12,099 nucleotides of DNA from Alphaproteobacteria bacterium (GTDB lineage: Bacteria > Pseudomonadota > Alphaproteobacteria > Acetobacterales > Acetobacteraceae): NCBI GenBank assembly GCA_026225015.1, contig JAMFRY010000195.1, forward strand, positions 1 to 12,099. The letters run 5' to 3'. A program made the position numbers and the translations under genes. The notes under the pieces were generated by a model that saw nothing but the letters and a program-made list of their open reading frames with translations, made no database searches and had not been told where the DNA came from. Shown in pieces: positions 7,318 to 12,099 of the stretch (the stretch's first letter is position 1; each line of letters begins with the position of its first letter).

Positions 7318-10307
7318 ATATCTGGGCGTCGCTGCTGCGCCATCCGGTGCTGATCGGGCTGGCGGGCGCCGCAGTTGCGCTGTTTGGTCTCGCAGCAGTG
7401 GCGAGCCTGCCGGTGCGGTCCAGCCCGATCATCCCGTACCGCATGATCGATATTTCCACCAATTTTCCCGGCGCCGATGCACAGACCATCGACAAGTTCG
7501 TCACGCTGCCGCTGGAATCGGCGATTTCTGCCCTGGTTGGGGTGAAATACGTCACCGGTTCGACGATGCCGGGCAATTCCGACATCAACGCCTTTCTGGC
7601 CGATGGCGCCGATCCGAATACCGTGTTCGCCGAGGCTTTGGCGGCGGTGAATGCCGAGCGCAGCGAATTGCCGCCGGAAACATTGGCGCCGGCGCTGAAA
7701 CTGGTCGGTGACAACAATGCCAACCAGGAACTCAACATTACCATCCTGTTCCCGCCGACGCTCTCGATGGCGGAGGTGACCTCCTATACCAAGACGAATC
7801 TGATTCCGCGCTTTGAAACCGTTCCGGGGATAGGGCCGGTCTGGCTTTATTCCGGCAGTCCCTCCTTGCGGGTTCGCATGGACCCGGCACGGATGCAGGC
7901 GCTGGGGGTGACGCCGGAGGACGTGGCGCAAGCGCTGACGCAAGCGAGCACGGTGAATGCCGCCGGCACGCTGCGCGACAGCGCCGCGGCGATGCCGATC
8001 GATGCGCGGCCGGGGCTCAACACCCCGGCGGATTTTGACACGCTGCCGGTGGCGAGCCGTGGCGGCGTGGAGGTCCCGCTGCAAAGCGTGGCACAGGCGC
8101 GGATCGGATTTCCCGATGGCGCGGATACCGCCTGGTGGGATCGTGCGCCCGCCGTGTACGTCGCCGCCGGCATCGCCCCGGATGGCAATATCATCGATGT
8201 GGCCGCCCATGTGCGGGCGATGGTGGATGCGATGCGGCCGATGCTGCCGCCGGGCCTGAAGATTCTCGTGACCTATGATGAATCGACCAGTGTGGTGCAG
8301 TCATTGACCGATTTGGCGATTACGCTGGTGATCACGATCCTGCTGGTGGGCGCGATCGTGCGGCTTTCGCTCGGCACCATGCGGGCGGCGGCAGCGCCGT
8401 TCGTGGCGATCCTGCTCTCACTGCTGGGGGCTGCGATCGTGATGCAGATCACCGGGCAGACGCTGAACCTGTTCACCATCATCGCGCTGGTTCTGGCGGT
8501 GGGGTTGGTGGTGGATGACGCCATCGTGGTGGTGGAGGATGTGTTCCGCCGGGTGCAGGAGGGCCAGGCGCCGCTGGATGCGGCGGCGACCAGCATCGCC
8601 CGGCTGGCGCCGGTGCTGGCGGCGATCTCATCAACTTTGGTGGTGGCGTTTCTGCCGTTGGGATTTTTGAGCGGCCTGACCGCGGCGTTGTTCCGGCCGT
8701 TTGCTCTTGTCCTAATTTCGGCGTTTCTGCTCTCGCTGGTCATTGCCCTGACGATCGTGCCCTATATGGCGATGTGGGCGAGCAAAACCTACAAGCATCG
8801 CGACCGCGCAACTCTGATCGACAGGCTTCGTGAACTCTATGTGCGGATGCTGACCCGGGCTTTGCGATTCAGTCCGTTGATCGCGCTGGGTGAGCTCGCG
8901 GTGGTGGTTGGCTGCATTTTGCTGTTTCAGATCGCGCCGCAGAATCTGGTGCCGGCCGCTGACGGGTTGAACGATGACATCTACGCCAACGCGCCGGACG
9001 GCGTATCCATGCATTACATGCTGGCGCAGGCGGCGGAAATGGAAACCGTGATGCACAAAACAATCCCGGACGAGCCGGATTGGCTGGTGGCTTCCGAGCA
9101 GAACCACGCGATCTTTGGCGGTTATACCTACGATACGCCGGAGGCGGCACATCAGGCGGTGATCAAGTTGACAGCGGCTCTGGGCCAGATGGACGGGCTT
9201 TCCGCCTATGTCGCCCAAGAGAACGGCATGCCGGGGATGGGGGACCTGCCGGTATCGATCAATCTCTCCGGCCAGGTGGATTATTCGAAGCTATTGGATA
9301 TGGCTACAAAAATCCAGAATGCCGCCTATGCGAGCGGAAAGTTCGATTTCGCGATGATCCAGCCCGGTAAGCCGCAATGGCAATATACGCTGGATATCAA
9401 CCGGCCTCTGGCGGCGACACTGGGTATTTCCGACGCGGCGATAGGGGCGGCAATCAATGGCGCCTTGTCCGGCGGGAATCTGGGTCAGGTGAGCATTGAT
9501 AACGCCACGATGGATGTGGTGGCGGACATGCCCTCCACCGGCGGGGTGCAGATGGTCACGGAGGTGCCGGTGAAAACCGCCTCCGGCGCCGCGGTGCCGC
9601 TGGGAACAGTGGTGCATATCGGCACCAGGGAAATGCCGGATGCGCTGGGCTCCTGGCAAGGGCTGCCGAGCGTGAATATCCAGGCGCAGCAAACGCTGGG
9701 CGTTTCGCTCTCGACCGTCTTGGATGAATTGCGGCAGGAATTCAAGGAGCTCAATGTGCGTGATGTCAGCTTCGAGCTGAGCGGGCCGTCCGAAATTTTT
9801 AAGGATTCGCAGAGGCAGAATTCAAAACTCTTTGCGCTGGGTCTGCCGGGTTTGTTTTTTCTGCTGGCCGCGCAGTTCCGCAGCCTGCGCGATCCCTTCG
9901 TGGTTATAACGACCGTGCCACTGGCAAGCCTGGGGCCGCTGCTGCTGTTTGTTTGCGGCGGGGCGACGATCAATATCGTAACGGAAATCGCGCTGCTGAC
10001 GGTGTGGGGGTTGATCGCGCGGCAGGGGATATTATTTGTGCAGGTGGCACATGAAGGGCGCGGGCTGGATATGTCCACCCAAGGTTCGGCGCTACGTGCG
10101 GCCAGGCTGCGCTTTCGGCCGATATTGATGATTACTCTGGCGCTGATCGGCGGCGCAGCGCCATTGGTGCTGGCGAGCGGTCCGCAGGCGGTAATTCGTT
10201 ACGATCTAGGAGCAGTTCTGGCAACCGGTATGGCGAGCGGGTTTCTGCTCTCTTTGTTCGCGGTGCCGGCGATGTATTGCCTGCTGCATGGCCGGCGGCA
10301 TGGGTAG
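7314..10307 (+). CDS. RND efflux transporter, inner-membrane pump (AcrB/HAE superfamily)
   Basis: This is a proton-driven inner-membrane pump of 997 residues, slightly shorter than the usual 1,020-1,050. The GTG at 7314 overlaps the upstream stop and gives the typical N-terminus MNIWASLLRHPVLIGLAGAA. The first porter domain starts NFPGADAQTIDKFVTLPLES. The TM4 motif GLVVDDAIVVVEDVFRR contains Asp401 and Asp402, matching the paired proton-relay aspartates of AcrB (D407, D408). The second periplasmic half runs from about residue 540 to 845, followed by the last membrane bundle. In TM10 the segment GLIARQGILF has Arg903 where AcrB has the relay Lys940. The C-terminus is short (CLLHGRRHG). The gene sits between its adaptor and its outer-membrane channel, giving a full MFP-RND-OMF operon. 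The substrate (drug, solvent, siderophore or lipid) cannot be read from sequence. Confidence 0.94.
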   Translation: MNIWASLLRHPVLIGLAGAAVALFGLAAVASLPVRSSPIIPYRMIDISTNFPGADAQTIDKFVTLPLESAISALVGVKYVTGSTMPGNSDINAFLADGADPNTVFAEALAAVNAERSELPPETLAPALKLVGDNNANQELNITILFPPTLSMAEVTSYTKTNLIPRFETVPGIGPVWLYSGSPSLRVRMDPARMQALGVTPEDVAQALTQASTVNAAGTLRDSAAAMPIDARPGLNTPADFDTLPVASRGGVEVPLQSVAQARIGFPDGADTAWWDRAPAVYVAAGIAPDGNIIDVAAHVRAMVDAMRPMLPPGLKILVTYDESTSVVQSLTDLAITLVITILLVGAIVRLSLGTMRAAAAPFVAILLSLLGAAIVMQITGQTLNLFTIIALVLAVGLVVDDAIVVVEDVFRRVQEGQAPLDAAATSIARLAPVLAAISSTLVVAFLPLGFLSGLTAALFRPFALVLISAFLLSLVIALTIVPYMAMWASKTYKHRDRATLIDRLRELYVRMLTRALRFSPLIALGELAVVVGCILLFQIAPQNLVPAADGLNDDIYANAPDGVSMHYMLAQAAEMETVMHKTIPDEPDWLVASEQNHAIFGGYTYDTPEAAHQAVIKLTAALGQMDGLSAYVAQENGMPGMGDLPVSINLSGQVDYSKLLDMATKIQNAAYASGKFDFAMIQPGKPQWQYTLDINRPLAATLGISDAAIGAAINGALSGGNLGQVSIDNATMDVVADMPSTGGVQMVTEVPVKTASGAAVPLGTVVHIGTREMPDALGSWQGLPSVNIQAQQTLGVSLSTVLDELRQEFKELNVRDVSFELSGPSEIFKDSQRQNSKLFALGLPGLFFLLAAQFRSLRDPFVVITTVPLASLGPLLLFVCGGATINIVTEIALLTVWGLIARQGILFVQVAHEGRGLDMSTQGSALRAARLRFRPILMITLALIGGAAPLVLASGPQAVIRYDLGAVLATGMASGFLLSLFAVPAMYCLLHGRRHG

Positions 10308-11730
10308 TTTCGTAGGATGGGTTGAGCGAAGCGAAGCCCATCACGTTCCGGCGAAGGGTGATGGGCTTCGCTTCGCTCTGCCCATCCTACTTCTTCTAAG
10401 CAGTTGCGCGCCGCCGTTGGCTTCGCCGGATCAACGAGTGCAGGCGGATGCCTTTGTGAACAAGCCGGTGGATGACAATCTGTTCGTGAACCGGCCGGTC
10501 GGGCAGGACTGGTGGAAGATTTACGGCAACCCGGCCTTGGATGCGCTGGTAGCACTTGGATTGCAGGCGAGCCCGACTCTGGCACAGGCGAATGCGAATT
10601 TGAACCAGGCCCTGGCCAACGGCGCTGCGGCCAATGGCGCGTTCCTGCCGCAGATTGGTCTAAACCCGAATGTGGCCCGCGCCGCCTATCCCGCCGGGCC
10701 GAACGGATTTCCGCCTTATACCATTTTGAGCTTGACCGGCACGATCAGCTACGATCCCGGTTTGTTCGGGGCGCGGCGCTACACCTTTGAGAATTCCGCC
10801 GCGCAGGTGGCATACGGCCTGGCGCAGCTGGACGCGGCGCGGCAGAGCCTGTGCGGCAATGTCGTGAGTGCCGCGATCAGCGAAGCCGGCTACGAGGCGC
10901 AGATTGCGACAACACAGAATATCATCGCGGTGGAGCAGAATCTTCTCAATCTCTTGAACGGCGATTATGCGGATGGCGCGATTCCGAAACTGAATGTGTT
11001 GCAGCAGCAGAGCCAGATTGAAGCGACCCAGGCGACCTTGTATCCGCTACTCACGAACGCCGAGACAATGCATGACCGGGTGGCGGTGCTGACCGGACAA
11101 CTGCCGGCGGATTTGACGGATGGCGGGGTGAAGCTCGATGCCTTGGCGATGCCCGCGAATATACCGGTTGCGCTGCCATCCGCCTATCTGGCTGGCCGGC
11201 CGGATTTGCGCGCGGCCAGGGCCGTTGTGGCGGCACAGAATGCAGCGCTTGGGGTGGCGATCGCGCATCTATATCCGGACCTGACATTATCCGCGCAAGG
11301 GGGCTATGCCTCGGCGACTGTAAGCACGCTGTTTCAAACCAATGCGGGGCTTTGGCAGCTCGCCGCGAATTTGCTGGCGCCGCTTTACGATGGCGGCGTG
11401 CTGCATGCCCGCAAATATTTGGCGCAAGCCCAGCTTGCGGCGGCGCTTGGCGCCTATCGGGGCGCGGTGCTGAATGCCTTCGGCGAGGCCGCCGACGCGC
11501 TGCAAGCGACGCAGAATGACGAAGCGGCGCTGAACCGGGCCGAGGCGGCGGAACGCACTTCCAATCAGGCCTATCAACTGTCGCAACAACAATTCGCCCT
11601 GGGCGCGGTGGACTATACGACCGTGCTGACGGCGCAGACCACCGCGAGCCGGCAGGCGCTGAACCTGGTGCAGACGCGGACGGAGCTGGCGCTGGATATT
11701 GCGAGACTGCAATCGGCAATGGCGGAGTGA
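10300..11730 (+). CDS. NodT-family outer-membrane efflux lipoprotein (TolC-like channel)
   Basis: This is the outer-membrane factor of the tripartite pump, 476 residues from the ATG at 10300. An ATG at 10288 would give 480; both lie inside the end of the pump gene. The lipoprotein signal ends in LLLLSSC, putting the acylated cysteine at residue 36. The hallmark QDWWKIYGNPALDALV follows. The first channel-forming repeat contains LQASPTLAQANANLNQA, the second contains YLAGRPDLRAARAVVAAQNAALG, and the end is QQQFALGAVDYTTVLTAQ. Unusually, everything between the start and the hydrophobic core is read from the palindromic repeat (VGWVERSEAHH, then GDGLRFALPIL). No ATG, GTG or TTG lies in frame between 10303 and the cysteine codon at 10405. 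Immediately before QDWW is a duplicated 10-residue unit (FVNKPVDDNL / FVNRPVGQDW). Family assignment is firm; the exact start is not. Confidence 0.9.
   Translation: MGSFVGWVERSEAHHVPAKGDGLRFALPILLLLSSCAPPLASPDQRVQADAFVNKPVDDNLFVNRPVGQDWWKIYGNPALDALVALGLQASPTLAQANANLNQALANGAAANGAFLPQIGLNPNVARAAYPAGPNGFPPYTILSLTGTISYDPGLFGARRYTFENSAAQVAYGLAQLDAARQSLCGNVVSAAISEAGYEAQIATTQNIIAVEQNLLNLLNGDYADGAIPKLNVLQQQSQIEATQATLYPLLTNAETMHDRVAVLTGQLPADLTDGGVKLDALAMPANIPVALPSAYLAGRPDLRAARAVVAAQNAALGVAIAHLYPDLTLSAQGGYASATVSTLFQTNAGLWQLAANLLAPLYDGGVLHARKYLAQAQLAAALGAYRGAVLNAFGEAADALQATQNDEAALNRAEAAERTSNQAYQLSQQQFALGAVDYTTVLTAQTTASRQALNLVQTRTELALDIARLQSAMAE
10312..10390 (+). repeat. Palindromic dispersed repeat, copy 2 (near-perfect 33-bp inverted repeat)
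   Basis: The left arm (10312-10344, beginning GTAGGATGGGTTGAGCGAAG) and right arm (10358-10390, ending TCTGCCCATCCTAC) are inverted copies matching at 31 of 33 positions, with a 13-nt loop. It begins 5 nt after the pump gene's stop and lies wholly inside the channel gene's reading frame. Translated in that frame, the left arm gives VGWVERSEAHH and the right arm GDGLRFALPIL. I recall WVERSE-H type strings as recurrent translations of dispersed palindromes in proteobacterial proteins, but have not searched. It shares arm sequence with the copy at 6098-6230. In RNA it would fold into a very stable hairpin. Confidence 0.88.
10453..10512 (+). repeat. Imperfect 30-bp tandem duplication within the channel gene
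   Basis: Two adjacent 30-bp units (10453-10482 and 10483-10512) encode FVNKPVDDNL and FVNRPVGQDW. The first six residues of each unit match except for K/R, and the DNA differs at third positions and at the K/R codon, so the duplication is not very recent. It lies just after the lipoprotein cysteine, in a flexible part of the mature protein. Confidence 0.6.
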
Positions 11731-11759
11731 AAACTTCCCGAGTTCGGCGCTGCCGTCAT

Positions 11760-12099
11760 TCAGCACTCAATGGTGGTCAGACTTTCGTGGCTCGAGCGTT
11801 CGATCATGCCATAGGCAACTTGATCCTCCCAGACATAACGCACCCCGCCTTGGTGCAGATTCAACCCGCCTATATCCTTATTGCCGACGCGGAAGGTGGA
11901 AAGCGCTGTGGCTCCGCCAATGCGCGTGATTCCAAGCTCGGACTCCAGCGCCAGCGAAACATCGTCGCCCGCCGGTACAATCCGCCGCAGCCACGGAATT
12001 TCCACTGCCCTTGCTGGATAGTATTTTCCGTCCTTGAACACATACCCTTCATTCAGCGCCTTGCCGTCTTCACGCGGCGGGTAGGCGATATAGCCGAAC
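11760..12099 (-). CDS. Unidentified protein, C-terminal part only (gene continues beyond the right edge)
   Basis: The frame is open from the window edge (12098) to a TGA at 11760-11762, giving 112 residues. It reads FGYIAYPPREDGKALNEGYV onward and ends ERSSHESLTTIEC. The GTG at 12041 is in frame but is probably internal, because the upstream codons look coding (YPPREDGK, NEGY). The segment RYVWEDQVAYGMIERSS loosely recalls the C-terminal strands of lipocalin-like proteins of the CrtC/AttH type, in which a W and a G-Y-G-x-x-E motif are common. That is a weak resemblance and no function is claimed. The gene converges on the channel gene with only 29 nt between stops, and no clear terminator is seen there. 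Confidence 0.6.
   Translation of the reverse strand, partial: FGYIAYPPREDGKALNEGYVFKDGKYYPARAVEIPWLRRIVPAGDDVSLALESELGITRIGGATALSTFRVGNKDIGGLNLHQGGVRYVWEDQVAYGMIERSSHESLTTIEC

Noticed and set aside
7173..8210. 345-residue open frame on the - strand opposite the RND pump
   Set aside because: It is an arginine- and glycine-rich shadow of the pump gene with no membrane, signal or domain features.
6098..10390. Composite transposon around the fusion protein-pump pair
   Set aside because: The flanking repeats are short palindromes of unequal structure, without transposase or visible target-site duplication, so a composite element is not supported.
11731..11759. Bidirectional terminator between the convergent genes
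   Set aside because: The 29-nt gap shows neither a convincing stem nor a T tract on either strand.

Overview
The window looks like chromosomal DNA from a GC-rich Gram-negative bacterium, most likely an alphaproteobacterium. Members of the acid-tolerant Acetobacteraceae would fit, but that is inference from composition and gene content; there is no rRNA or taxonomic marker here. Eight genes read on the + strand. Most overlap or lie within 20 nt of each other, the exception being the gap at 6095-6282. The 3' end of a ninth gene faces them from the - strand at the right edge.

Region 1 (1-4989) is an oligopeptide/dipeptide/nickel (Dpp/Opp) type ABC importer. It holds the 3' part of a family-5 substrate-binding protein, a DppB-like permease, a DppC-like permease and one polypeptide carrying both ATPase halves (DppD-DppF fusion). 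Each start overlaps the previous stop by a few bases, which implies translational coupling. Region 2 (5006-6094) is an ExbB/TolQ-type and an ExbD/TolR-type gene, the proton-driven motor that energises TonB-dependent outer-membrane receptors. Directly behind a peptide-type importer, it suggests a trans-envelope uptake route. The expected TonB and receptor are not in view and may lie upstream of base 1.

Region 3 (6095-6282) has no gene and holds a complex palindromic repeat. Region 4 (6283-11730) is a complete tripartite RND efflux system: membrane fusion protein, inner-membrane RND pump and NodT-type outer-membrane lipoprotein channel. A second copy of the same repeat family, a near-perfect 33-bp inverted repeat, lies across the pump-channel junction. 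The channel gene's open reading frame runs straight through it, so the repeat appears to encode much of the signal peptide. Region 5 (11760-12099) is the 3' end of an unidentified gene on the - strand, convergent with the channel gene.

I found no CRISPR array, tRNA, rRNA, transposase or convincing Rho-independent terminator. The most interesting points are the repeat-derived signal peptide, the two related repeats flanking the fusion protein-pump pair, an arginine where RND pumps normally have the proton-relay lysine of TM10, and the pairing of a peptide-type ABC importer with ExbBD.
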